Below are positions 35,359 to 43,965 of a stretch of 64,000 nt of DNA, piece after piece (the stretch's first letter is position 1; every line of letters begins with the position of its first letter). A program made the translations under genes and the position numbers. The notes under the pieces were generated by a model. The model was not told the DNA's origin, searched no databases, and was given only the letters and a program-made list of their open reading frames with translations. This DNA comes from Neobacillus driksii. GTDB taxonomy: Bacteria; Bacillota; Bacilli; Bacillales; Cytobacillaceae. The stretch spans positions 434,001 to 498,000 of the forward strand of contig NZ_JACCBX010000004.1 of NCBI RefSeq assembly GCF_013409995.1. Direction: 5' to 3'.

Positions 35359-35610
35359 ATGAATAAAATGGATTATGATCGAGCCTTGTATTATACACAT
35401 CGATCTGAATGGGATAATTTGCTAATACTCATGGTACGAACAAAAGACCAATTTTTATCAAAGCGGATAGAGCAATTCCTGCATGCCTATCACTTTGAAC
35501 GTGACTATTCAGTCATTGAAAACAAATTATATTCACTGCTTCGTTACATCGACCATGCGAACGAAACGGTTGAACCTGATAATGAGTTACCGATGTATAG
35601 TCTTTCCTGA
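35359..35610 (+). CDS. yhdB: YhdB-like small protein
   Basis: The protein is 83 residues without a membrane segment: DYDRALYYTHRSEWDNLLILMV and FLHAYHFERDYSVIENKLYSLLRYID. It resembles YhdB of B. subtilis, a conserved Bacillus protein of unknown function; in B. subtilis yhdB also lies near spoVR. AAGGAGGAG precedes the ATG. Helical throughout by appearance. Identification is from memory of the sequence pattern. Confidence 0.65.
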   Translation: MNKMDYDRALYYTHRSEWDNLLILMVRTKDQFLSKRIEQFLHAYHFERDYSVIENKLYSLLRYIDHANETVEPDNELPMYSLS

Positions 35611-35670
35611 AAAAACAAATGGATACTGTTGAGAAATATTTACCAAACCGGACCAAAGAATTCCACCAAA

Positions 35671-35699
35671 AAAACGGCCTCCCTTTAGGGAAGCCGTTT
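35671..35699. terminator. Bidirectional terminator between yhdB-like gene and pgcA
   Basis: AAACGGC (35672-35678) pairs with GCCGTTT (35693-35699). An inner CTCCC/GGGAA stem extends it. It lies in the convergent gap. Confidence 0.75.
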
Positions 35700-35753
35700 A
35701 ATCGTTAATATAATTTTCAATTTTTCAAAAACTCTAAGTTGTTAGGAAGGTAT

Positions 35754-37496
35754 TTAGTTTTCCGTTACCATTTTGACTTTTTCGTCTACCAGTCCCATAA
35801 AATTCTTTTCAATTTGAGATAACTTACTTCTGCTTTCCTCTAAACTATTACTGTTTACTCCAAAATAAAATTTAACTTTCGGTTCAGTACCTGATGGTCT
35901 TAAACATACCCATGAGCCGTCTGTAAAAGTATATTTTAATACATTTGATTTAGGCAAGTCGATTTTCTCATCACCGTTGGATGTTTGACGAATCCCTGTT
36001 AGATAATCTTCTGACATAGAAAGGGTTAAGTCACCAAGCTGCTTAATTGGTTCAGATCGGAAAGAAGCTAAAATGCGCTGAATTTGTTCTGCTCCTTCTT
36101 TACCCTTTAATGTTAATGATCGTAGTCCTTCCTGATAGTAGCCGTACTTTTCAAATACTTGCATTAAACCATCATAAAGTGACATACCCTGTTTTTTATA
36201 ATAAGCGCACACTTCTACTGCTAAAAGCGCCGCTTGAACCGCATCCTTATCACGGGCAAAATCCCCAATTAAATAGCCATAGCTTTCTTCATACCCGAAT
36301 AAGAAAGTGTGCTCTCCAGTTGACTCATACTCATTAATCTTTTCAGCAATAAATTTAAATCCAGTTAGAACATCGATTGTTTCTAATTTGTAGTCTTGGG
36401 CAATCTTTCTGCCAATTTCTGATGTAACAATCGTTTTTAGCACTACTCCATTGGAAGGAAGAGTACCTTTACTTTGCTTTTGTGAAAGAATGTAATCTAA
36501 TAGTAGTGCTCCGGTTTGGTTCCCAGTTAGAACTACATATTCACCTTCAGGGTTAAGAACAGCAATTCCTAACCGGTCCGCATCTGGGTCTGTTCCAATC
36601 AGCAGGTCTGCACCCACTTTTTTACCATCTCTGATGGCTAGTTCAAATGCTGCATGTTCCTCAGGATTTGGACTTTTTACAGTTGAAAATTCGGGATCTG
36701 GCAGTTCCTGTTCCTTTACAACTGTTACGTTTGTATAGCCCAATGCAGCCAAAGCTTGGCGGACTGGTTTATTGGCTGTGCCATGTAAAGGTGTAAACAC
36801 AATTTTTACATCTGTTTCATTTGAAATCGATGGGTTTTCAGAAATGGTTTTTAATTTTTCAATATAAGCTTGGTCAATTTCTGCACCAATGGTATTAATT
36901 AACCCAAGGGATCTGAGGTTTTCTTCAGTATCTACTTCTATCAACAATTCATTTTCAATTTCGTTGACTCTTGCAATTACTTCGTCGGCTGCATCTGGAG
37001 GCAGCTGACCGCCATCTGAACCATACACTTTGTAGCCATTGTATTCTGGTGGGTTATGGCTTGCTGTAATCACAATCCCAGAAAAGGCGTTCAAATACCT
37101 TAAGGCAAATGATAATTCCGGTGTTGGTCTTAATTCATCAAATACGTAGGTTTTAATCCCTTTCGTTGCAAGTGTTCTTGCTGCCTCCATACAAAATTCA
37201 GGAGACTTATGTCGTGAATCATAGGCAATTACTACACCTTTTTGTTTTGCATCAAGCCCTTGTTCTTCTATGTATGCTGCTAATCCGGCAGAAGCCTTGC
37301 GAACCGTATATAGATTCATCCGATTGGTTCCAACGCCAATCTCTCCACGCATTCCGCCAGTACCAAACTCAAGATTTTTATAAAAAACTTCCTCAAGTTG
37401 TTTTTCATCGTTCTTAATTACCTCAAGCTGCTGCCTCAACTCTTCATTCAAATTAGCGTATTCTATCCATCTGTTTGCATTTTCTTTCCAATCCAT
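35754..37496 (-). CDS. pgcA: Alpha-phosphoglucomutase
   Basis: The protein is 580 residues, the size of B. subtilis PgcA (YhxB). The phosphoserine loop is [16 protein letters not shown], the metal-binding loop is [10 protein letters not shown], the sugar-binding loop is FGYEESYGY and the phosphate-binding loop is RPSGTEPK. It interconverts glucose-1-phosphate and glucose-6-phosphate, supplying UDP-glucose for wall teichoic acid glycosylation and exopolysaccharide. GGGAGG precedes the ATG. Monocistronic. Confidence 0.96.
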   Translation of the reverse strand: MDWKENANRWIEYANLNEELRQQLEVIKNDEKQLEEVFYKNLEFGTGGMRGEIGVGTNRMNLYTVRKASAGLAAYIEEQGLDAKQKGVVIAYDSRHKSPEFCMEAARTLATKGIKTYVFDELRPTPELSFALRYLNAFSGIVITASHNPPEYNGYKVYGSDGGQLPPDAADEVIARVNEIENELLIEVDTEENLRSLGLINTIGAEIDQAYIEKLKTISENPSISNETDVKIVFTPLHGTANKPVRQALAALGYTNVTVVKEQELPDPEFSTVKSPNPEEHAAFELAIRDGKKVGADLLIGTDPDADRLGIAVLNPEGEYVVLTGNQTGALLLDYILSQKQSKGTLPSNGVVLKTIVTSEIGRKIAQDYKLETIDVLTGFKFIAEKINEYESTGEHTFLFGYEESYGYLIGDFARDKDAVQAALLAVEVCAYYKKQGMSLYDGLMQVFEKYGYYQEGLRSLTLKGKEGAEQIQRILASFRSEPIKQLGDLTLSMSEDYLTGIRQTSNGDEKIDLPKSNVLKYTFTDGSWVCLRPSGTEPKVKFYFGVNSNSLEESRSKLSQIEKNFMGLVDEKVKMVTEN

Positions 37497-37653
37497 GACT
37501 AAATCCTCCCTGTTGTTTCCTATTCCTATTGTTTGAATTTCCCATAAACTTACACCTGCTTTTTATTTTATATTGTATCTCTGTTATTTCCTAGGGTAAT
37601 TAGTAATTTTGTATAAAAAAAATGCCTGCAAAACGCAGACATTTTTTTCCATA

Positions 37654-38040
37654 TTAAACAAGTAGTTCATTTGCTGCTTTGGTATAAATACTAAATACAC
37701 TGTTTTTCATATTTTTTGCTTCAACAAATTGTTCAAACTCAAACGGAAAGAAAAGACCAAATTCTTGTAGGTTAGTAACATTTTTATTAAATAATGCTGC
37801 ATATTGATCATCGAGAGTTGGAGACTCCAGTATTGAAATCACTGTTTGCATACTAGCCATAACTTGAAAGGCATCCTTTAATGTATTAAAGTCATCTGGA
37901 GTATGCAATACTTTTAATTGTTCAAACTCACTTATTTCCTTATCCGTAAAATAGAGTGGAAAAACAGTTGAATAGATATACCTCACAAGTTCACAAATTT
38001 CTTCTTCCTGACCCGGCGTCGAGGCAAAAACAATTTTCAC
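37654..38040 (-). CDS. yhcU: YhcU-like conserved Bacillus protein
   Basis: The protein is 128 residues and opens MKIVFASTPGQEEEICELVRYIYSTVFPLYFTD. It has no signal or membrane segment. It looks like B. subtilis YhcU (unknown function), and the divergent gene is a yhcT-like pseudouridine synthase, as in that genome. The start is a GTG at 38040, with GGTGGG upstream. Confidence 0.6.
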   Translation of the reverse strand: MKIVFASTPGQEEEICELVRYIYSTVFPLYFTDKEISEFEQLKVLHTPDDFNTLKDAFQVMASMQTVISILESPTLDDQYAALFNKNVTNLQEFGLFFPFEFEQFVEAKNMKNSVFSIYTKAANELLV

Positions 38041-38173
38041 TTGTAACCCACCTTTGCGATAGCGATAATCTATCGTAATATATACATAAGAATAGCATAT
38101 TTGTGGATGAATGTTCGGTGGTAATTATAACCACGGTATATACTGGAGAAATCTCAAGATAAAAGGAGAAAAA

Positions 38174-39091
38174 ATGTTAAAAACAACGCGTAAAGGCAAT
38201 TGGATGGAAATGATTACACCAAGAGTTTGGGAAGGAAAAACCATTGAGGATATCTTTCGTACGGAATGGGAGGTGCCTAAGAAGCTAACCCATCAATTCC
38301 GGATGGAACATAACGTTTTAGTAAATGGGATGAAAGCAAATTGGAATAATCCTCTGAAAAACGGGGATAAGGTTCTAATTAAACTATTTGAGGAAGCGGT
38401 ACCTCCAATCCTACTGGACTTTTTCTATGATATACAGGTCCTATACGAAGACGACCATGTGATTGTTTTTAATAAACCAGCTAATATGAGTACACATCCG
38501 AATGATGAAAATGATAAAAATACACTGTTACATGCTGCACAATTTCATGTACAGTCATACGGTGAAAAAGTGTCGGTGCGTCAAGTACACCGTCTAGACA
38601 AGGATACGACAGGTGCGATCCTGTTTGCAAAACACGCATTATCTGGTGCCATCTTAGACAGAATGCTTGAAAAACATGAAATAAAGAGAACGTACCTGGC
38701 AATCGTCGATGGCCGTATAAAAAAGAAGAAAGGGAAAATATGTGAGCCAATTGGACGCGACAGGCACCATGCAACCAGAAGACGCGTTTCAACCTCTGGG
38801 CAAGCGGCCACTACACATTATCAAGTTATTAAAGAGGAACATGATCATTCTTATGTCAAATGCTGGCTTGAAACGGGGAGAACACACCAAATACGTGTTC
38901 ATTTAAGTCACATAGGACATCCTTTAATAGGCGATACATTATATGGCGGGAAACCGTTATTTAAAAGGCAGGCATTGCATGCAGCAAAATTAGAATTCAC
39001 ACACCCTATTACTGGTGAAAACATTAGCTGTTATGCTCCATTTATCGATCAGCCACCTATCTTCAAAAATATTGATGTTTATAGCTTATAA
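38174..39091 (+). CDS. RluA-family 23S rRNA pseudouridine synthase (YhcT-like)
   Basis: I start at the ATG at 38174 because AAGGAG lies 5-6 bp upstream. A longer frame to 38111 has no ribosome binding site. The product is 305 residues. It has the catalytic HRLDKDTTG with its Asp, the FNKPANMSTHP motif and the closing GRTHQIRVHLSHIGHPLIGDTLYGG. The N-terminal 80 residues look S4-like (VNGMKANWNNPLKNGDKVLI). The target uridine cannot be predicted. It lies divergently from the yhcU-like gene. Confidence 0.92.
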   Translation: MLKTTRKGNWMEMITPRVWEGKTIEDIFRTEWEVPKKLTHQFRMEHNVLVNGMKANWNNPLKNGDKVLIKLFEEAVPPILLDFFYDIQVLYEDDHVIVFNKPANMSTHPNDENDKNTLLHAAQFHVQSYGEKVSVRQVHRLDKDTTGAILFAKHALSGAILDRMLEKHEIKRTYLAIVDGRIKKKKGKICEPIGRDRHHATRRRVSTSGQAATTHYQVIKEEHDHSYVKCWLETGRTHQIRVHLSHIGHPLIGDTLYGGKPLFKRQALHAAKLEFTHPITGENISCYAPFIDQPPIFKNIDVYSL

Positions 39092-39100
39092 GTCATATTA

Positions 39101-39126
39101 AAAGACCTCCTGTCTAGGAGGTCTTT
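39101..39126. terminator. Bidirectional terminator
   Basis: AAAGACCTCC (39101-39110) pairs perfectly with GGAGGTCTTT (39117-39126). It lies in the convergent gap between the pseudouridine synthase and the YeaQ-like gene. Confidence 0.85.
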
Positions 39127-39137
39127 CATATCTATTA

Positions 39138-39392
39138 CTAGTCTGCTTTTCTAAATGCGCGCATTACTAATGATAATAGGAATACCAATGCTACAGATCC
39201 AATGATAGCGGGGATAATTGCAAAATCGGCAACATTTGGCCCCCAATCTCCTAATAGTAAAGTACCGAGCCATGCGCCAACAAACCCAGCAATTATATTA
39301 CCAATAATGCCGCCTGGAATATTTCTTCCTACAATAAGACCAGCTAACCAGCCAATCACGCCACCGACAATTAATGCCCATATGAAACTCAT
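39138..39392 (-). CDS. GlsB/YeaQ/YmgE family small membrane protein
   Basis: I start at the ATG at 39392 (MSFIWALIVGGVIGWLAG), with AAGGAG 8 bp upstream. The product is 84 residues. It has three hydrophobic segments and glycine-rich repeats (GGIIGNIIAGFVGAWLG). The family is often called transglycosylase-associated protein and is linked to stress responses. Its exact function is unknown. The 319-bp gap to the next gene is A+T-rich and holds the divergent promoters. No further element recognised. Confidence 0.88.
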   Translation of the reverse strand: MSFIWALIVGGVIGWLAGLIVGRNIPGGIIGNIIAGFVGAWLGTLLLGDWGPNVADFAIIPAIIGSVALVFLLSLVMRAFRKAD

Positions 39393-39711
39393 TCTGAACA
39401 CTCCTTTTTGTGATGATTTAATTTCTAACACGGTTTTATAACAAAATTAGTTGCCGTGTACGATTAAAGTACCCATTTTTTTGATTTTTATTCGTAGTTA
39501 GACCCTAGGTTTATGTCGATACATATTACTATTTTGTTCTGGAGATATTAAAAAAATAATAAATACGGCTCCTTACAACAATTTTCAGAAAATTCTATTG
39601 TTAAGTTTTTGTAAATTAGGTTAACTTTTTATGATTTTTTTGTCTATTTTCGGTAAAATGTTGTCCGTTAGTGTAAAAACTTTTTTACATACTATTTAGG
39701 AGGATTCAAAA

Positions 39712-40326
39712 ATGGCAAAAAAGGTTGATAAATTTTCAGCACTACTAAGTAATATTTCTTCTAACTTAAAGGAAGGCGCAAATTACTTTGCTGATTATAA
39801 ATTAAAAAATATAAGTGATTTGAAAATCTTCTCAGAAAAGATGAAAGAAATTGAAACAAAGGGAGATACCTTTGTCCATGAAGTGATCAAACAATTAAAT
39901 GATGCATTTATCACGCCTATAGAACGTGAGGATATTCTTCACCTAGCAAACAGCATGGATGATGTCCTGGACGGTCTAGAAGCGACTGCAGCGTTGTTTG
40001 AAATGTATTCCATCACTCAAGCCGATGATTTTATGCTCCAATTTGTTGATGCGTTAAAATCAAGTGTCCATGAAATTGATGAGGCGATGGAATTATTAGC
40101 GAATAAGAAACTTCCTCAAATGAGAGAACATGCAATTAAAATAAAAGATTATGAATCCAAATGTGATAATATCCTGCGTCAGTCGATTAAGCAATTATTT
40201 ACAGTAGAAAAAGATCCAATCAGAATTATTCAGTACAAGGAAATTTATGAAAATCTTGAGGACATTGCAGACAGCTGTCAATCCGTTGCAAATACACTTG
40301 AAACCATCATCATGAAAAATGCATAA
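39712..40326 (+). CDS. DUF47/PhoU-like accessory protein of the phosphate transporter
   Basis: The protein is 204 residues, all helical, with the DUF47 features KEIETKGDTFVHEVIKQLNDAFITPIEREDILHLANSMDDVLDGLE and CDNILRQSIKQLF. It is the B. subtilis YkaA type. DUF47 proteins are PhoU-like partners of Pit transporters and likely gate or tune uptake. AGGAGG precedes the ATG. The pit gene starts 11 bp after the stop. Confidence 0.92.
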   Translation: MAKKVDKFSALLSNISSNLKEGANYFADYKLKNISDLKIFSEKMKEIETKGDTFVHEVIKQLNDAFITPIEREDILHLANSMDDVLDGLEATAALFEMYSITQADDFMLQFVDALKSSVHEIDEAMELLANKKLPQMREHAIKIKDYESKCDNILRQSIKQLFTVEKDPIRIIQYKEIYENLEDIADSCQSVANTLETIIMKNA

Positions 40327-40337
40327 GGAGCTAACAA

Positions 40338-41330
40338 ATGGAAATTTTAATTATTTTAGTTGTCATTGCTGCTCTTGCATTTGACTTTATTAATGGGTTC
40401 CACGATACTGCTAATTCAATTGCGACCTCTGTTTCAACAAAGGCACTAAGACCTAGGCAGGCTATACTCTTAGCAGCGATTATGAACTTTGTAGGTGCGA
40501 TGACATTTACCGGTGTTGCGAAATCCATTTCGAAGGACATTGTTGACCCTTTTACGCTTGAAAATGGGTCAGTGGTTATTTTAGCCGCACTAATATCAGC
40601 CATATTTTGGAACCTGTTAACTTGGTATTACGGCATCCCGAGCAGTTCATCACATGCAATCATTGGGTCTATTGCCGGTGCTGCACTTGCATCTGCTGGT
40701 TTTGGTGCACTTAACTACAGTGGATTCTTAAAAATTATCCAAGCCCTTATTCTTTCACCAATCTTAGCCTTTGCTGTAGGTTATATTGTTTACAGTATTT
40801 TTAAAGTGGTGTTTAAGAATGCTAATTTAGCGAAGACCAATCGGAATTTTCGTTATATGCAAATAGCCACTGCAGCATTACAATCTTATTCACATGGAAC
40901 AAATGACGCCCAAAAAGCGATGGGGATTATCACGATGGCTCTTATTTCCAACGGTTATCTTGGTGCAAATGCGGAAGTTCCATTCTGGGTACAATTTGCT
41001 TGTGCAACGGCAATGGGACTGGGTACCTCCGTTGGAGGTTGGAAAATCATTAAAACCGTTGGCGGAAAAATCATGAAAATTCGTCCAATTAACGGAGTAG
41101 CGGCAGATCTAACCGGTGCAGCAGTAATATTTGGTGCTACTTGGCTACATGTTCCCGTTAGTACAACCCATGTTATTTCTTCCGGTATCTTAGGGGTAGG
41201 TGCCTCACACCGATTAAAGGGAGTTAAATGGGATACGGCTCAAAGGATGCTAATCACTTGGGTTATTACGCTTCCGATTTCAGCAGGTATAGCCGCAATT
41301 TGTTATTTTATCTTAAATCTTTTCTTTTAA
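40338..41330 (+). CDS. pit: Low-affinity inorganic phosphate transporter (Pit)
   Basis: The protein is 330 residues with about 10 membrane helices. The two Pit signature repeats are present: FDFINGFHDTANSIATSVSTKAL near the N-terminus and HGTNDAQKAMGI in the second half, with GIPSSSSHAIIGS and VPVSTTHVISSGILG. It carries phosphate, probably as metal-phosphate, with H+. It is co-transcribed with the DUF47 gene. AAGGAG precedes the ATG. Confidence 0.94.
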   Translation: MEILIILVVIAALAFDFINGFHDTANSIATSVSTKALRPRQAILLAAIMNFVGAMTFTGVAKSISKDIVDPFTLENGSVVILAALISAIFWNLLTWYYGIPSSSSHAIIGSIAGAALASAGFGALNYSGFLKIIQALILSPILAFAVGYIVYSIFKVVFKNANLAKTNRNFRYMQIATAALQSYSHGTNDAQKAMGIITMALISNGYLGANAEVPFWVQFACATAMGLGTSVGGWKIIKTVGGKIMKIRPINGVAADLTGAAVIFGATWLHVPVSTTHVISSGILGVGASHRLKGVKWDTAQRMLITWVITLPISAGIAAICYFILNLFF

Positions 41331-41334
41331 AATA

Positions 41335-41383
41335 AAAAAAGAGCAATACAATTCATTCAAGACGAATTGTATTGCTCTTTTTT
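41335..41383. terminator. Strong bidirectional terminator
   Basis: GAGCAATACAATTC (41341-41354) pairs perfectly with GAATTGTATTGCTC (41364-41377), flanked by A-run and T-run. It serves pit and the convergent gene at 41382. Confidence 0.9.
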
Positions 41384-41684
41384 ATTCATTTTTAGCTATT
41401 TTGCGTTTTAAGTCATTATACAAAGCTACGATAACTTCAATATTATTATCAATAAAACTTAGCCGTTCTCTTGAAACCATTGTCCATTCATCTGAAAAAT
41501 TAATTGCTGACAAAATGTGTCTGAAACTAAAGCTATATCTATCGTGTAGCTGGGAAATGACATAACTTACTCCGGTATGTCTCCCTTCATTTTTCAAAAT
41601 ATCTTGTATGTCACTTATGAGCCAATCCGGAGCAACCTCAAGCGTACGTTTCAGCAATAATTCATAATCGTCTTGCAGCATCAT
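41382..41684 (-). CDS. Conserved-looking hypothetical protein
   Basis: The protein is 100 residues, helical and soluble, with no cysteines. It starts MMLQDDYELLLKRTLEVAPDWLISDIQDIL; GGAGG is 4-7 bp before two adjacent ATGs, and the second (41681) has the better spacing. Not recognised. The stop overlaps the bidirectional terminator. Confidence 0.6.
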   Translation of the reverse strand: MMLQDDYELLLKRTLEVAPDWLISDIQDILKNEGRHTGVSYVISQLHDRYSFSFRHILSAINFSDEWTMVSRERLSFIDNNIEVIVALYNDLKRKIAKNE

Positions 41685-41883
41685 ATACCTCCCTGATTTT
41701 TGCCAAAAAAACTTATAACTTCATCCTATTATACCATACGTTAAGTATACTCCTTATACTCTGTCACCATACAACATCTATAACAGAACGGTTTTGTTCG
41801 ATAATCCTTTTTTATTTTCTATACTTCTAAATAAAAATCCAATTCATACTTTGTATGTAGGGACAAGTTTGGGGTGATTTTCA

Positions 41884-42459
41884 TTGAAACAAAAAATTAT
41901 TGCGATGCTGATTGGCAGCTTACTATTAAGTCTCGGAGTAAATGGGTTTCTGGTTCCTTATCATCTGCTCGATGGCGGGGTGATTGGTTTAGGGTTAATC
42001 TTTCATTATTTTTACGGATGGCCTACAGGTCTTACTATGATTGTACTAAGTCTTCCTCTCTATATCTTGGCATGGTTTTTTGAAAGAAGGTACTTTTACT
42101 ACAGTCTACACGGCCTTATAATTTCTTCTTTTTGCATAGATTTACTTTCATTTATAAATGGAAAAATCCAGATTGGGATTTTTCCTAGTACCATTATTGG
42201 AGGTATTCTGGTAGGAGTTGGTATTGGTTTAATGCTCCGTTATGATACAAGCACGGGTGGAACTGATTTACTAGCCCAGATAATTACTAAATTTACTTCT
42301 GTTAATATTGGGATTATTATATTTCTGATTGACGGACTTGTCATTACTAGCGGGATTCAAGTCGTAGGTTTAGAAAAATTCTTTTATTCACTAGTAACCA
42401 TTATCTTTGTAGGTTTAATGACTTCACTGACAGTGATTAGAAAACCTGAACCATATTAG
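41884..42459 (+). CDS. YitT-family membrane protein
   Basis: The protein is 191 residues. Five membrane helices carry the YitT/DUF161 pattern GVNGFLVPYHLLDGGVIGLGLI and a later MLRYDTSTGGTDLLAQII. The usual C-terminal DUF2179 domain (about 90 residues) is absent, so this is the short form. The start is a TTG at 41884 with GGGGTG upstream. The stop codon is immediately followed by the 52-bp repeat array. Confidence 0.83.
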   Translation: MKQKIIAMLIGSLLLSLGVNGFLVPYHLLDGGVIGLGLIFHYFYGWPTGLTMIVLSLPLYILAWFFERRYFYYSLHGLIISSFCIDLLSFINGKIQIGIFPSTIIGGILVGVGIGLMLRYDTSTGGTDLLAQIITKFTSVNIGIIIFLIDGLVITSGIQVVGLEKFFYSLVTIIFVGLMTSLTVIRKPEPY

Positions 42460-43080
42460 GGTCTTAAGAACAAATCTAAGAAGGCTATTAAAGGATTTGT
42501 CCTTAATAATGGGGCTTGTGGACAAATCTTAGAAGGCTACTGAAAGTTTTTGTCCTCAATAATGGGTCTTGTGGACAAATCTCACAAGGCTACTGAAAGT
42601 TTTGTCCTCAATAATGGGGCTTGTGGACAAATCTCACAAGGCTACTGAAAGTTTTGTCCTCAATAATGGGTCTTGAGAACAAATCTCACAAGGCTATTGA
42701 AAGTTTTGTCCTCAATAATGGGTCTTGAGGACAAATCTCACAAGGCTACTGAAAGTTTTGTCCCCAATAATGGGTCTTGTGGACAAATCTCACAAGGCTA
42801 CTGAAAGTTTTGTCCTCAATAATGGGTCTTGAGGACAAATCTCACAAGGCTACTGAAAGTTTTGTCCTCAATAATGGGTCTTGTGGACAAATCTCACAAG
42901 GCTCTGAAAGTTTTTGTCCTTAATAATGGGTCTTGTGGACAAATCTCACAAGGCTACTGAGAGTTTTGTCCTCAATAATGGGTCTTGAGGACAAATCTCA
43001 CAAGGCTACTGAAAGTTTTGTCCTCAATAATCGGTCTTGAGGACAAATCTCACAAGGCTAATAGAAGGATTTGTCTTTAA
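42460..43080. repeat. Tandem array of twelve 52-bp hairpin units
   Basis: About 12 head-to-tail copies, each near 52 bp. Within each unit an arm such as TTGAGGACAAA pairs with TTTGTCCTCAA across a 20-21-nt loop (for example 42829-42839 with 42861-42871), with a short AATAATGGGTC spacer. The first and last units differ at several paired sites (TTAAG/CTTAA in the first) and have a longer stem (ATC/GAT). It fills the gap between yitT-like and proC. Confidence 0.9.
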
Positions 43081-43107
43081 TTACTAGAGTTACCTTAAAA
43101 AATAAAT

Positions 43108-43132
43108 GAACCTACGCCGGAGTCGTAGGTTC
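43108..43132 (-). terminator. proC terminator
   Basis: GAACCTACG (43108-43116) pairs with CGTAGGTTC (43124-43132). On the minus strand it is followed by ATTTATTTTTTAAGG. Confidence 0.8.
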
Positions 43133-43144
43133 TTACTTTGAATG

Positions 43145-43948
43145 TTACTGTAATGACTTTACCTTTCTTGTACAGCTTTCCATCGCGGCCAATACGGAAC
43201 CTCGAAATTGTCTCTTTTCGAGCTCAGCTACGGCCTCTATGGTCGCACCTCCTGGTGTACAAACATTATCTTTTAGTTCTCCTGGGTGTCTGTCTGTTTC
43301 GAGTACCATTTTAGCTGCTCCAAGGACTGCCTGTGCGGCAAGTCGATATGCTTTATCCCTAGGAATTCCCTGCTTAACTCCTCCGTCCGCCATCGCTTCT
43401 ATCATCATATAGACATAGGCTGGGGATGAACCACTTATCGCTGGGACAGCATCCATTAATCTTTCATCCAGCCTCTCTGTTTTTCCAAACGTATGAAAGA
43501 GAAGTTCAACTTCTAATACCTCTTCCTCATTGAGCCTCTCATTCGAACAAATAGCTGTCATGCCTTCACCGACCAAGGAAGGAGTGTTTGGCATTGTCCT
43601 GACTGCTTTTACATTAACACCAAACTCTCTTTCAATATCATCCAATGTAATTCCAGCTGCTATAGTAATAATTATTGAGTCAGAGTGAACGTCATTCTTT
43701 ATCTCCTGAATAACGTTCGAATGCTGGTCAGGTTTTACAGCTAGAATCAAAATATCTGCAAACCTCGCTACGTCTTGATTATTTTGGGTGGTTCGTATTT
43801 GATAGTTAGATTCGATTTTTTCAAGAGTTCCTTCTGTTTTAGCGCTGGCGATAATATTTTCTTTTGGAATCATCTTGGATTTTAGGATTCCTTCTAGCAT
43901 TGCTTGAGCCATTTTTCCTGCACCGATAAAGCCGATTTTTTTATTCAA
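43145..43948 (-). CDS. proC: Pyrroline-5-carboxylate reductase
   Basis: The protein is 267 residues. It opens with the NAD(P)-binding motif IGFIGAGKMAQAMLEG and has AVRTMPNTPSLVGEGM and the active-site region AISGSSPAYVYMMIEAMADGGVKQGI with VCTPGGATIEAV near the end. It makes proline from pyrroline-5-carboxylate. The start is a TTG. It lies 17 bp downstream of the polysaccharide cluster on the same strand, so some readthrough is likely. Bacillus has several paralogues (ProG, ProH, ProI); which one this is cannot be told. Confidence 0.93.
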   Translation of the reverse strand: MNKKIGFIGAGKMAQAMLEGILKSKMIPKENIIASAKTEGTLEKIESNYQIRTTQNNQDVARFADILILAVKPDQHSNVIQEIKNDVHSDSIIITIAAGITLDDIEREFGVNVKAVRTMPNTPSLVGEGMTAICSNERLNEEEVLEVELLFHTFGKTERLDERLMDAVPAISGSSPAYVYMMIEAMADGGVKQGIPRDKAYRLAAQAVLGAAKMVLETDRHPGELKDNVCTPGGATIEAVAELEKRQFRGSVLAAMESCTRKVKSLQ

Positions 43949-43965
43949 ACAACTGCACCTTCTTT

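Noticed and set aside
42460..43080. CRISPR-like array
   Set aside because: The repeats are contiguous and near identical over the whole 52-bp unit. There are no unique spacers and no cas genes.
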